This document shows, piece after piece, positions 41,449-49,354 of a stretch of DNA of 64,000 nucleotides. The position numbers and the translations under genes were made by a program. The notes beneath the pieces are model-generated. The model ran no database searches. It was not told the DNA's origin and saw nothing but the letters and a program-made list of their open reading frames with translations. Origin of the DNA: Romboutsia_C sp015668195 (GTDB taxonomy: Bacteria > Bacillota > Clostridia > Peptostreptococcales > Peptostreptococcaceae); assembly GCF_015668195.1 (NCBI RefSeq), contig NZ_JADPFC010000002.1, positions 62,001 to 126,000 of the forward strand. Direction: 5' to 3'. Each line of letters starts with the position of its first letter. Position 1 is the first letter of the stretch.

Positions 41449-43188
41449 TTAATCTATAGTATAAATAATATTATCAACTTCTTCATACGTTTTCTTTCCT
41501 AATACATGTATACCTATAAATGTAGCTAATAAAGCTATTGGTAATACTATATAAACAGGAATACCAAGTCCTGCTGGTATGTATCCAAATAATACTGTTA
41601 TTAAGGCTGTAAATAGCGCATAAGGCATCTGTGTATTAACATGATCTATATGATCACACCCAGCTCCCATTGAAGACATTATTGTAGTGTCAGATATCGG
41701 TGAGCAGTGATCTCCAAATATAGCACCTGTTAATACTGCACTAGTGCTAACTACTATAAACGACATCTCTGGATTTATCGAATAAGCTAGCGGTATTGCA
41801 AGAGGCATAAGTATTCCCATTGTTCCATAGGCTGTTCCTGTAGCAAATGATATTATAGCTCCAAGTATAAATATTACACTTGGTAATAAAAAATTTGGCA
41901 GAGTTCCTGATAATAATGTTACTAAGTATTTAGCTGTTCCTAGTTCTTTTATAACAGAACTTAATGACCACGCAAGTATTAATATAACCCCTGTCATAAT
42001 AAGTCCTTTCATTCCATCTATCCAAGCATCTATAGCTTCAGAAATTGTAAGTATATTTTTACTAACTCCAAGAACTATACCTACAATACTTGCAAATAAA
42101 GCTGATTGGAATAATGCAACTGAAGCATCTGCTCCACTAAATGCCTCTCTTATAGCATCAAATGAATATGGAGAATTAGTAAATAATTGTATTAGATTTT
42201 GATTATCTGAGTTCATAGCTGCTGTGTATCCACTATAATAAAAAGAAATTAGCGCAGATATTATTAATGTTCCTATAGGAATTATTGCATTCCATGAACT
42301 TAATTTTATACCTTCTTTTGGTTCTAAATCAGAATTATCATTATTAACATTTTTTGAATTGTCATTATTTTTATTAACACTTTGTGCTTTAATTTGAGCT
42401 TCTCTCATTGGTCCAAAATCTTTAGCTAAAACTGCTGATATAACTATAAATGCTAATATTAATATATTATAAAACCTATATGGTATAGTATTTAAAAATA
42501 CTCCAAATGCATCAGCTTCTACACCTATACCACTAAATGCGTCATTTATAAGTCCAACTTCAAGACCTATCCATGTAGATATTATAGCAAGCCCAGCTAT
42601 AGGTGCAGCTGTAGCATCTATTATAAATGCTAGTTTTTCTCTTGATAATTTCATTTTGTCTGCTACTGGCCTAACTATAGGCCCAACTATTAGTGAATTT
42701 GCATAATCATCAAAGAATACTAATAGTCCTAAAAACCATGCTGTAAGCTGAGTTCCTCTTGCAGTTTTTGCCCTTTTAGCTAGACTTTCTGCTATAGCTT
42801 TTGCACCACCCATTCTAGCTACTAAGCTTATAACTCCACCTATTGCTAAAACTTGAAGTATTATACCTGCATTCCATGGATCTGCTAATGAATTTAACGC
42901 TCTATTTACTATGTCTAAAAATGCATTAACAAAAGCAACTATAACATTTCCAGATGATATATTTATTATAAAACTTCCTGAAAATATACCTATAAATAGT
43001 GATATTACTACATTCTTAGTTATAAATGCTAAAACTATGGCAACTAATGGTGGTATTAAAGTTATCATCTTAAGTCTTTCTGCATTTACAATTGATATAT
43101 CATTTCCTTCTGCAAATACTAATGGCATAGACACTATAAAAATTATAATAGTCATTAATAATACCCTAAAATTTCTCTTAATTCTCAT
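41449..43188 (-). CDS. lysW: NhaC-family transporter under lysine riboswitch control (LysW-type lysine transporter)
   Basis: The 579-residue membrane protein has a possible signal-like first helix and about 12 further helices. NhaC family patterns include FFDDYANSLIVGPIVRPVADKMKLSREKLAFIIDATAAP (split in the sequence by no insertion), IFGDHCSPISDTTIMSS and GTMGILMPLAIPLAYS. NhaC proteins are Na+/H+ antiporters or related amino-acid/H+ exchangers. The members with a lysine riboswitch were named LysW and are predicted lysine importers. The riboswitch here therefore points to lysine uptake rather than sodium homeostasis. RBS AGGGGG, start ATG at 43188. Confidence 0.88.
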   Translation of the reverse strand: MRIKRNFRVLLMTIIIFIVSMPLVFAEGNDISIVNAERLKMITLIPPLVAIVLAFITKNVVISLFIGIFSGSFIINISSGNVIVAFVNAFLDIVNRALNSLADPWNAGIILQVLAIGGVISLVARMGGAKAIAESLAKRAKTARGTQLTAWFLGLLVFFDDYANSLIVGPIVRPVADKMKLSREKLAFIIDATAAPIAGLAIISTWIGLEVGLINDAFSGIGVEADAFGVFLNTIPYRFYNILILAFIVISAVLAKDFGPMREAQIKAQSVNKNNDNSKNVNNDNSDLEPKEGIKLSSWNAIIPIGTLIISALISFYYSGYTAAMNSDNQNLIQLFTNSPYSFDAIREAFSGADASVALFQSALFASIVGIVLGVSKNILTISEAIDAWIDGMKGLIMTGVILILAWSLSSVIKELGTAKYLVTLLSGTLPNFLLPSVIFILGAIISFATGTAYGTMGILMPLAIPLAYSINPEMSFIVVSTSAVLTGAIFGDHCSPISDTTIMSSMGAGCDHIDHVNTQMPYALFTALITVLFGYIPAGLGIPVYIVLPIALLATFIGIHVLGKKTYEEVDNIIYTID

Positions 43189-43236
43189 AAAAATTCCCCC
43201 TTAAAATTGTTTAGCCTATAGTGAATATAAGGGTAT

Positions 43237-43266
43237 AAAAAAAGTCTTGAGTATACACTCAAGACT
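43237..43266 (-). terminator. Riboswitch terminator hairpin
   Basis: AGTCTTGAGT and ACTCAAGACT (43243-43266) form a perfect 10-bp stem with loop ATAC on the plus strand. A T-run follows on the minus strand, 50 bp before the lysW start codon. It is the likely switch of the lysine aptamer upstream. Confidence 0.85.
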
Positions 43267-43347
43267 TATAAATTTTTACATAAAGTTATATATTAACTTT
43301 TTAGGTACAGCAATATAACTATACCTATGTATAAATTTTTCTTAAAT

Positions 43348-43512
43348 GTAGCTCTTCACAAAATAAATTGTGACAGTGATACATATATTCTATGTACCCC
43401 CAGGCATATAACCTTAAAGCATCAGTTATACCCTTCGGCAATATTTCCTTTCCTAATGATTCTACGCGCTTAACTCCTCATTAGTACTTTTAAATATTGC
43501 AACCTCTACCCT
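43348..43512 (-). promoter_or_regulatory. Lysine riboswitch (L box)
   Basis: Read on the minus strand the leader runs GGGTAGAGGTTGCA, AAGTACTAATGAGG, GGAAAGG, TTGCCGAAGG, a CCTGGGGGTAC segment, CACTGTCAC, GTGAAGAGCTAC. These are the conserved blocks of the lysine aptamer: P1 arm with AGAGGT, the AAGTA of the loop-E region, the GCCGAAG block, the CTGTCAC segment and the closing GAGCTAC. A terminator hairpin follows, so lysine is predicted to shut off the transporter. Confidence 0.92.
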
Positions 43513-43588
43513 TTTTATTTTATTCACTTTTATTATTAATAGTATATATACCTTTATTTTTATTTTCAAGTATAAAAGATTTTTTTTA

Positions 43589-43606
43589 TATCATTTATAA
43601 ATGATA
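43589..43606. promoter_or_regulatory. 18-bp perfect palindrome upstream of the SOD gene
   Basis: TATCATTTATAAATGATA is perfectly symmetric and lies about 98 bp before the SOD start codon. Its size fits a dimeric repressor site (Fur/PerR-like length, but the consensus differs). Confidence 0.45.
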
Positions 43607-43703
43607 CATAATAATTTTACTATTTATATTTAAATTTCTAAATTATTATATCTTTTATAAATTTTTTTATAAATAGTAAGCATACTAATTATGAGGTGAT
43701 TTT

Positions 43704-44396
43704 ATGAAAAAATTTTTATTTATAACTTTACTATTAACTACATTTTTTAATCCTCAAAATATTTTCTCTTTATCTCCAATATATACCCCTAAAGAGCCAA
43801 GGCCTCTACCTTATTCTTATGATTCTCTTGAACCTTATATAGACAAAGAGACTATGATTTTACATTATGATAGACATTATAAATCTTACTTAGATAAATT
43901 TAATAATGCTATAAAAGGATATCCTGATCTTTATGCTTGTAGTATTCCTGATTTATTAACTTGTCTAGATTGTTTGCCTAGTGAAATAGCTAAGACTATA
44001 AAAGATAATGGTGGAGGGGTATATAATCATGAATTTTTCTTTGAGATAATGTCTCCTAATAGTAAGAAATTACATGGTAAATTAAAAAGTGCTATAAACA
44101 GGGATTTTAAATCTTTTGATAATTTTAAAAATGAATTTAATAAAGCTTCACTAAGTGTATTTGGATCTGGATGGGCATGGCTTGTATCTGATGACTCTGG
44201 AAATCTATCAATTATAACTACTCAAAATCAAAATACTCCTATTACATTAAATTTAAAACCTATAATTGGAATTGATGTATGGGAGCATGCTTATTATCTA
44301 AAGTATCAAAATAAAAGGAGCGAATATATAAATAATTGGTTTAATATTATAAATTGGAGCAAGGCGGAAGAAAACTATATTCAAAATTTAAAATAA
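43704..44396 (+). CDS. sodA: Exported iron/manganese superoxide dismutase
   Basis: The 230-residue protein converts superoxide to hydrogen peroxide and oxygen. The Fe/Mn family pattern is complete, and the four metal ligands are H54 (MILHYDRHYKSY), H109 (VYNHEFF), D191 and H195 (GIDVWEHAYYLKY). Unlike cytoplasmic SODs it starts with a signal peptide (about 1-22, MKKFLFITLLLTTFF), so it acts outside the membrane or on the cell or spore surface. The start at 43704 has GAGGTGAT. It is transcribed alone. Together with the two rubrerythrins 3 kb away it suggests a local cluster of oxygen-defence genes. Confidence 0.95.
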   Translation: MKKFLFITLLLTTFFNPQNIFSLSPIYTPKEPRPLPYSYDSLEPYIDKETMILHYDRHYKSYLDKFNNAIKGYPDLYACSIPDLLTCLDCLPSEIAKTIKDNGGGVYNHEFFFEIMSPNSKKLHGKLKSAINRDFKSFDNFKNEFNKASLSVFGSGWAWLVSDDSGNLSIITTQNQNTPITLNLKPIIGIDVWEHAYYLKYQNKRSEYINNWFNIINWSKAEENYIQNLK

Positions 44397-44464
44397 AAAT
44401 TTATAAAAATTTGTAGATTTTAAGTATATTCAACTTTTTTAAAATTATATTTTAAAAATAGTTT

Positions 44465-44493
44465 TTGAAAATTTTTACAATTTACTATATAAT
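44465..44493 (+). promoter_or_regulatory. Promoter of the membrane hydrolase gene
   Basis: TTGAAA (44465-44470) and TATAAT (44488-44493) are separated by 17 bp. Transcription would start near 44500, so the tandem repeat that follows lies in the 5' UTR. Confidence 0.7.
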
Positions 44494-44506
44494 TAATACA
44501 AATATG

Positions 44507-44581
44507 ACTATCAATAATATTATACTATCAATAATATTATACTATCAATAATATTATACTATCAATAATATTATACTATCA
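44507..44581 (+). repeat. 17-bp tandem repeat, four copies plus a partial, in a 5' UTR
   Basis: ACTATCAATAATATTAT is repeated perfectly four times (44507-44523, 44524-44540, 44541-44557, 44558-44574) and a fifth copy is cut after 7 bp. Each unit contains the palindrome ATAATATTAT. The array ends 3 bp before AGGAGG of the next gene. There are no spacers, so it is not a CRISPR. Confidence 0.92.
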
Positions 44582-44594
44582 CCTAGGAGGTTTA

Positions 44595-45131
44595 ATGGTA
44601 AAAGAAACTCATTCTAAGGGAGGCTATATATTTGCACTTTTAGCGCTACCTTATTTATATAAAACATTTTTAAATAATTATAGTATATTTTATAAAGTTA
44701 TTTTACTTTTAATATACACATATTTTGCATATATAGGTTCATTATATCCTGATATTGATATGAGAGGGTCTTATATAAGTAAAAGATATCCTATTATATA
44801 TAAATATTTTGGTTCTAAATTTAGGCATAGGAGTTTTACACATAGTCTAATTTTTATATCTTTACTCGCTTATAGTTTTGATTTTTTAATAAAATCTACA
44901 GATAGTAATATAGTATTTATATGTGTATCTTGTGGATTTTTAGTAGGATATATATCTCACCTAGTTTTAGATTTACTAACAAAGGAAGGTATAGAAATTT
45001 TTTATCCTATAACTATTAATTTTTCCTTTCTTCCTATAAAAACTAATTCTAAAACAGAAAAGTTAATATGCAAAGCTTTAAATTTTATAGTTATATTTTT
45101 ACTAGGATATAGATTTTATATATTACTTTAA
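44595..45131 (+). CDS. YdjM/DUF457-type membrane-bound metal-dependent hydrolase
   Basis: This 178-residue membrane protein has about four helices. The family's metal-binding residues are present: the N-terminal His (KETHSKGG), PDID (about 54-57), the FRHRSFTHSL motif (about 77-86) and the GYISHLVLDLLTKEGIEIFYP segment (about 119-139). In E. coli YdjM is an SOS-controlled inner-membrane protein; the true substrate of the family is unknown. It has a very strong RBS (TAGGAGG) directly after the tandem repeat. It is followed by a terminator and converges with the TVP38 gene. Confidence 0.88.
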   Translation: MVKETHSKGGYIFALLALPYLYKTFLNNYSIFYKVILLLIYTYFAYIGSLYPDIDMRGSYISKRYPIIYKYFGSKFRHRSFTHSLIFISLLAYSFDFLIKSTDSNIVFICVSCGFLVGYISHLVLDLLTKEGIEIFYPITINFSFLPIKTNSKTEKLICKALNFIVIFLLGYRFYILL

Positions 45132-45162
45132 TAACCCACCTAATATTAGATGGGTTATTTTA
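45129..45162. terminator. Bidirectional terminator
   Basis: ATAACCCACCTA and TAGATGGGTTAT (45131-45158) pair with one wobble between convergent genes. Confidence 0.8.
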
Positions 45163-45168
45163 TATATT

Positions 45169-45762
45169 CTATACATTTTCAGTTTCATTATCTTTTTCAT
45201 GATTCTCTAAACTTTTCTTAACTTTATTACCTATAGTCCATGATAAAAATACTAATAAACAAAATACTAATATTTTAACGGGGCTATTTATAAAACCTTT
45301 TATATCACTCATTGGATAACTTATAAATAAAAACATTATAAATTTTCCTGATAACATTGCAGGTATAAAACATTTAGGATCTATTTTACAAAATGCAGAT
45401 GCCATTGTTACTAAAAAACTTGGTACAAAGGGGCAAGAATAAGCAAAAAATAGTAACTTAAATCCTTTTTTGTCCATCCATTTTATTGCTTTATCTACTT
45501 TCTTATTTCTAAATTTATTAAATAACTTATTATCATTATATCTACTAATAATTAAAAATAGCAATGCAGTACCTAAACCAGATCCTATCCAAGATAGTAC
45601 AAGACCTCCAAATAGCCCAAGTAAAAGTGCATTAGCTCCTACTATAGCCATAAGAGGAAGTATAGGTAAAAAGCTTTCAATAAAGCTTGCTAGTAATCCT
45701 ATTATCATGGTTAAAATCCAATAGTTTTGTGCAAAATGATATAATTCTTGAATATATTCCAT
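45169..45762 (-). CDS. TVP38/TMEM64 (VTT-domain) membrane protein
   Basis: The 197-residue membrane protein has about five helices and the VTT-domain pattern: FIESFLPILPLMAIVGANALLLG (about 27-49) with the Pro-x-Leu-Pro turn, GGLVLSWIGSGLGTALLFLIISR, then SCPFVPSFLVTMASAF. VTT proteins (DedA/TVP38) are linked to lipid scrambling and envelope stability. The C-terminus is charged (ENHEKDNETE). It is transcribed alone. No direct partner is visible. Confidence 0.88.
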   Translation of the reverse strand: MEYIQELYHFAQNYWILTMIIGLLASFIESFLPILPLMAIVGANALLLGLFGGLVLSWIGSGLGTALLFLIISRYNDNKLFNKFRNKKVDKAIKWMDKKGFKLLFFAYSCPFVPSFLVTMASAFCKIDPKCFIPAMLSGKFIMFLFISYPMSDIKGFINSPVKILVFCLLVFLSWTIGNKVKKSLENHEKDNETENV

Positions 45763-45897
45763 AATCTATTTCTCCTTATGTCTATTATATATTATAGTAT
45801 ACACTATTTTTACTTAAATTCATCATATTTTGACTAAAACTTCATATAACAATTGCTACCATTTAACTTTTAACCCCCTCCTTCTAATCTATTAAAA

Positions 45898-45942
45898 CAA
45901 ATAAAAGCTAATACAGATAAATTTCCGTATTAGCTTTTATTT
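45898..45942 (-). terminator. Terminator of the mscS gene
   Basis: ATAAAAGCTAATAC (45901-45914) and GTATTAGCTTTTAT (45927-45940) form a perfect stem next to the stop codon. Confidence 0.7.
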
Positions 45943-46825
45943 ATAGACCTAAATCTTCTTTTTTCACATGTAAATCCATTTGTGGATAAGGTATACTTAT
46001 ATTTTCTTCATCAAATCTTAATTTAACCTTCTCTAATAGACTAAAATGTATATCCCAATAATGTTCCGATTTACACCATACTTTAACTATAAAATCAACA
46101 GAACTTGGGCTATGAGCACTAACACCTATAAAGGGTTTAGGATTATCTAAAATAAAATCTTGTTTTTTTACGATATCCGTTAATACTTCCTTAACATGTA
46201 GTATATTATTTTCATACCCTACACTAAATGTCAAATCAACTCTTCTTTCTTCTTTTGCTGAATAGTTTATTAAGCTACCATTTGACAATGTTCCATTTGG
46301 TATTAATATTAACTTATTATCTATAGTTGTTAACTTAGTATAAAATAACCCTATCTCTTCAACTGTACCTTCATAAACTCCAGTTTGTATATAATCCCCT
46401 ACTTTAAATGGTCTAAGTAATAATATTATAAAACCACCTGCAAAGTTAGATAGACTGCCTTGAAGGGCTAAACCTATGGCAACCCCACCAGAAGCTACAA
46501 TCGCTGCAAGACCTGTTAATTTAACATCCCAGTATCCAAGAATTCCTATAAATAATATAACTTTTAACACACCTGCTGTTAATGACTGTATGAATCTTCT
46601 TAACGTTACATCAACATCTCTTTTTTCTAAAAATACTCCAAATTGTTTTACTACCTTTTTTATAATCTTTAATCCTATAGATATAACTATAAGACCTATT
46701 ATAAGCTTTATTCCATATTCAGTAATCCATCCTATAAATTTTTCAATAAGTGTATCAAGTGGCATTTTACTCATCTGTTGAACCTTACTCGACACTTCTT
46801 TTGCTATTGCATCTGGATTTGTCAT
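45941..46825 (-). CDS. Small-conductance mechanosensitive channel (MscS family)
   Basis: The 294-residue channel has three N-terminal helices. The pore helix TM3 is Gly/Ala-rich (about 100-127, VASGGVAIGLALQGSLSNFAGGFIILL), followed by RPFKVGDYIQTGVYEGTVEEIGLFYTKL, the classic beta-domain start of MscS. The cytoplasmic cage fills the rest. Lengths match E. coli MscS (286). It opens upon membrane tension to release solutes at osmotic downshock. The RBS is GAGGTGG, and the gene is monocistronic. Confidence 0.94.
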   Translation of the reverse strand: MTNPDAIAKEVSSKVQQMSKMPLDTLIEKFIGWITEYGIKLIIGLIVISIGLKIIKKVVKQFGVFLEKRDVDVTLRRFIQSLTAGVLKVILFIGILGYWDVKLTGLAAIVASGGVAIGLALQGSLSNFAGGFIILLLRPFKVGDYIQTGVYEGTVEEIGLFYTKLTTIDNKLILIPNGTLSNGSLINYSAKEERRVDLTFSVGYENNILHVKEVLTDIVKKQDFILDNPKPFIGVSAHSPSSVDFIVKVWCKSEHYWDIHFSLLEKVKLRFDEENISIPYPQMDLHVKKEDLGL

Positions 46826-47014
46826 TTATAACCACCTCTTTAAAACTTTCGACTTTTTATTCATATATATTACATTATTTTTTACAATATGTCTATATAA
46901 TGCAATTATTTCAAGATATTACTATTTAAAATAGTACCACCATTTTAGATAGTTATTTTATTTTTAACTTGCATCTTATTTATATTTTTAAATAAATGTA
47001 ATCCTTAGTAATAA

Positions 47015-47046
47015 AAAAAGGTTGCCTAAATTTAGACAACCTTTAA
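47015..47046 (-). terminator. Terminator of the first rubrerythrin gene
   Basis: AAAGGTTGCCTAAA and TTTAGACAACCTTT (about 47017-47044) pair with one wobble and are followed by TTTTTTTAT on the minus strand. Confidence 0.75.
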
Positions 47047-47058
47047 ATCTATTATAAA

Positions 47059-47784
47059 TTATTTAGTACCAAAATGTCTTTCTAATAAACCTAAGAATGC
47101 TTTACCATGTCTTGCTTCATCTTTGCACATTTCATGTACTGTATCATGTATAGCATCAAGACCTAATTCTTTAGCTCTTTTAGCTATTTTTAATTTTCCT
47201 TCTGTNNNNNNNNNNNNNNNNNNNNNNNNNNNNNNNNNNNNNNNNNNNNNNNNNNNNNNNNNNNNNNNNNNNNNNNNNNNNNNNNNNNNNNNNNNNNNNN
47301 NNCACATTTCATGTACTGTATCATGTATAGCATCAAGACCTAATTCTTTAGCTCTTTTAGCTATTTTTAATTTTCCTTCTGTTGCTCCATACTCTGCATC
47401 TACTCTTGCTTTTAAGTTAGCTTTTGTATCAGCTACAACAACTTCTCCTAATAATTCTGCAAATTTAGCAGCATGTTCTGCTTCTTCAAATGCTATTCTC
47501 TTGTAAGCTTCTGCAACTTCTGGATATCCTTCTCTATCAGCTTGTCTACTCATTGCTAAATACATTCCTACTTCTGTACATTCTCCAACGAAGTTTGCTC
47601 TAAGCCCTTCTAATATCTCTTCATCTATACCTTTAGCAACCCCTATTCTATGCTCATCAGCCCAAACCATTTCACCTTTCATTTCTTCAAACTTTTCAGC
47701 TCCAACTCCACATACTGGACATTTTTCTGGTGCAGTTTCTCCTTCATGTATATATCCACATACTGTACAAACAAATTTTTTCAT
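47059..47784 (-). CDS. Reverse rubrerythrin, copy 1 (contains an artificial assembly gap)
   Basis: The product reduces hydrogen peroxide (and oxygen) with electrons from NADH:rubredoxin systems. The N-terminal rubredoxin domain (CTVCGYIHEGE and CPVCGVG, about 6-26) before the diiron four-helix domain gives the 'reverse' order. The diiron ligands appear in ANFVGECTEVGMYL, FEEAEHAAKF and CKDEARHGKAF. As given, the frame is 241 residues because 97 N interrupt it and 80 bp are present on both sides of the N. Joining the two copies yields 549 bp, exactly the length of the second paralogue (48568-49116), and an identical protein except for the last three residues. It is most likely intact with 182 residues. 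Confidence 0.9.
   Translation of the reverse strand: MKKFVCTVCGYIHEGETAPEKCPVCGVGAEKFEEMKGEMVWADEHRIGVAKGIDEEILEGLRANFVGECTEVGMYLAMSRQADREGYPEVAEAYKRIAFEEAEHAAKFAELLGEVVVADTKANLKARVDAEYGATEGKLKIAKRAKELGLDAIHDTVHEMXXXXXXXXXXXXXXXXXXXXXXXXXXXXXXXXXTEGKLKIAKRAKELGLDAIHDTVHEMCKDEARHGKAFLGLLERHFGTK
47126..47382. other. Assembly gap of 97 N flanked by an 80-bp direct duplication
   Basis: Positions 47206-47302 are N. The 80 bp before the gap (47126-47205) are identical to the 80 bp after it (47303-47382). The contigs therefore overlap by 80 bp and the gap is spurious. The near-identical second rubrerythrin 1.5 kb away explains why the assembler broke here. Confidence 0.95.
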
Positions 47785-47871
47785 AATTTTATTCCTCCCA
47801 ATTTATATAAATCTTATTTAATTTCTTTTTAACATACTATATATATACCTCATATACATTGTTTTAAACAT

Positions 47872-48483
47872 TTATTTGTATATTTTTTTATTTTTTAATC
47901 TATACTTTATAAATCTATATACTATAGTTATTATTAATAATAAAATAACTATTATATATGAATATTTTAAAACTATCGAAATTGCAAATTTTAAGTTATC
48001 TCCTAAAAAATAACCTACACCTATTAGTGAAGTATTCCAAATTCCTATTCCTACAGCAGAACACACCATAAATGTAAATATATTCATTTTTATAGACCCT
48101 GCTATTATTGACACAAATGTTCTAGCATAAGGTATCACTCTAGTTAAAATTACTGATAATTTTTCATACTTTTTTAACCACATATAAGATGAATTTATAG
48201 TTGGCTTGGTCTTTGGATACTTTTCACCTATAGTATCTATTAAAGCCTTTCCAAATTTAAATCCTAGGAAATAATTTAACAAGGAACCTATAACCCCTCC
48301 TAAAGTAGATACTACGATTACATTTACAAATCCAAAGTTATATTTATATGCAAACATACCTGCAATTGGAAGTACTACTTCACTAGGAAGAGGTACATTA
48401 GCATACTCTAGTGCTACTATTATAAATATACTTATAAGTCCATAATTCATCATAAAATGTTCTATTATATTTTTAAGTTCCAA
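47872..48483 (-). CDS. DedA family membrane protein between the rubrerythrins
   Basis: This 203-residue membrane protein has the DedA signatures: ALEYANVPLPSEVVLPIAGMFAY (about 24-46) with the acidic residue and PLPSE, GGVIGSLLNYFLGFKFG, and RVIPYARTFVSIIAG (about 107-121) with the two conserved arginines. DedA proteins translocate undecaprenyl phosphate or phospholipids and support membrane potential. The start is placed at a TTG (48483), 6 bp after GAGGTG; the ORF can extend to a GTG at 48492 inside that RBS. Its place between two copies of rubrerythrin indicates that the duplication was not a simple tandem event. Confidence 0.88.
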   Translation of the reverse strand: MELKNIIEHFMMNYGLISIFIIVALEYANVPLPSEVVLPIAGMFAYKYNFGFVNVIVVSTLGGVIGSLLNYFLGFKFGKALIDTIGEKYPKTKPTINSSYMWLKKYEKLSVILTRVIPYARTFVSIIAGSIKMNIFTFMVCSAVGIGIWNTSLIGVGYFLGDNLKFAISIVLKYSYIIVILLLIITIVYRFIKYRLKNKKIYK

Positions 48484-48528
48484 TAACTTCACCTCTTTAT
48501 ATTTATATAGTAACGGTGATTAATATAT

Positions 48529-48560
48529 AAAAAGACTACCTGTATAAGGCAGCCTTTTTA
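48529..48560 (-). terminator. Terminator of the second rubrerythrin gene
   Basis: AAAAAGACTACCT and AGGCAGCCTTTTT (about 48529-48559) pair with two G-U wobbles on the minus strand and are followed by a T-run. Confidence 0.7.
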
Positions 48561-48567
48561 TTATATA

Positions 48568-49116
48568 TTACTTAGCATCAAAATGTCTTTCTAATAAGCC
48601 TAAGAATGCTTTACCATGTCTTGCTTCATCTTTACACATTTCATGTACTGTATCATGTATAGCATCAAGACCTAATTCTTTAGCTCTTTTAGCTATTTTT
48701 AATTTTCCTTCTGTTGCTCCATACTCTGCATCTACTCTTGCTTTTAAGTTAGCTTTTGTATCAGCTACAACAACTTCTCCTAATAATTCTGCAAATTTAG
48801 CAGCATGTTCTGCTTCTTCAAATGCTATTCTCTTGTAAGCTTCTGCAACTTCTGGATACCCTTCTCTATCAGCTTGTCTACTCATTGCTAAATACATTCC
48901 TACTTCTGTACATTCTCCAACAAAGTTTGCTCTAAGCCCTTCTAATATTTCTTCATCTATACCTTTAGCAACCCCTATTCTATGCTCATCAGCCCAAACC
49001 ATTTCACCTTTCATTTCTTCAAACTTTTCAGCTCCAACTCCACATACTGGACATTTTTCTGGTGCAGTTTCTCCTTCATGTATATATCCACATACTGTAC
49101 AAACAAATTTTTTCAT
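48568..49116 (-). CDS. Reverse rubrerythrin, copy 2
   Basis: The complete 182-residue paralogue has the rubredoxin domain (about 1-38, cysteines in CTVCG and CPVCG) followed by the diiron peroxidase domain (about 45-180). Compared with copy 1 only the end differs (HFDAK versus HFGTK). The nucleotide sequences differ at a few silent sites only, and about 60 bp upstream of the start codon are also similar (ATTTATATAAATCTTATTTAAT and the following block), so promoter and gene were copied together or are kept alike by gene conversion. It is divergent from the sugar ABC ATPase gene. Function is peroxide/oxygen detoxification. Confidence 0.96.
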   Translation of the reverse strand: MKKFVCTVCGYIHEGETAPEKCPVCGVGAEKFEEMKGEMVWADEHRIGVAKGIDEEILEGLRANFVGECTEVGMYLAMSRQADREGYPEVAEAYKRIAFEEAEHAAKFAELLGEVVVADTKANLKARVDAEYGATEGKLKIAKRAKELGLDAIHDTVHEMCKDEARHGKAFLGLLERHFDAK

Positions 49117-49354
49117 ATTCTAATCTCCTTCTAATTTATATAAATCTTATTTAATATCTTATTAACATACTATATATATACCTTTTGTTTTTTTATTTAA
49201 ACACTTATTTAAAATTTTTATGTTTTTTATCCAAGCTGTATATTTTATCTAAATAGTTTTAGTTATTTTTTACATTACTAAGAAAACATTTTTTTGTTAT
49301 TATTAAGATATAAAAGGAAATTAAAATTTAATTGTTAAAAGGGGGAAAATAACA

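Noticed and set aside
44507..44581. CRISPR array
   Set aside because: The 17-bp units are directly contiguous without spacers, and no cas genes are in the window.
47059..47784. A longer 241-residue rubrerythrin variant with a duplicated C-terminal segment
   Set aside because: The duplication is exactly the 80 bp that borders an N-run on both sides; it is an overlap of contig ends, not a real repeat.
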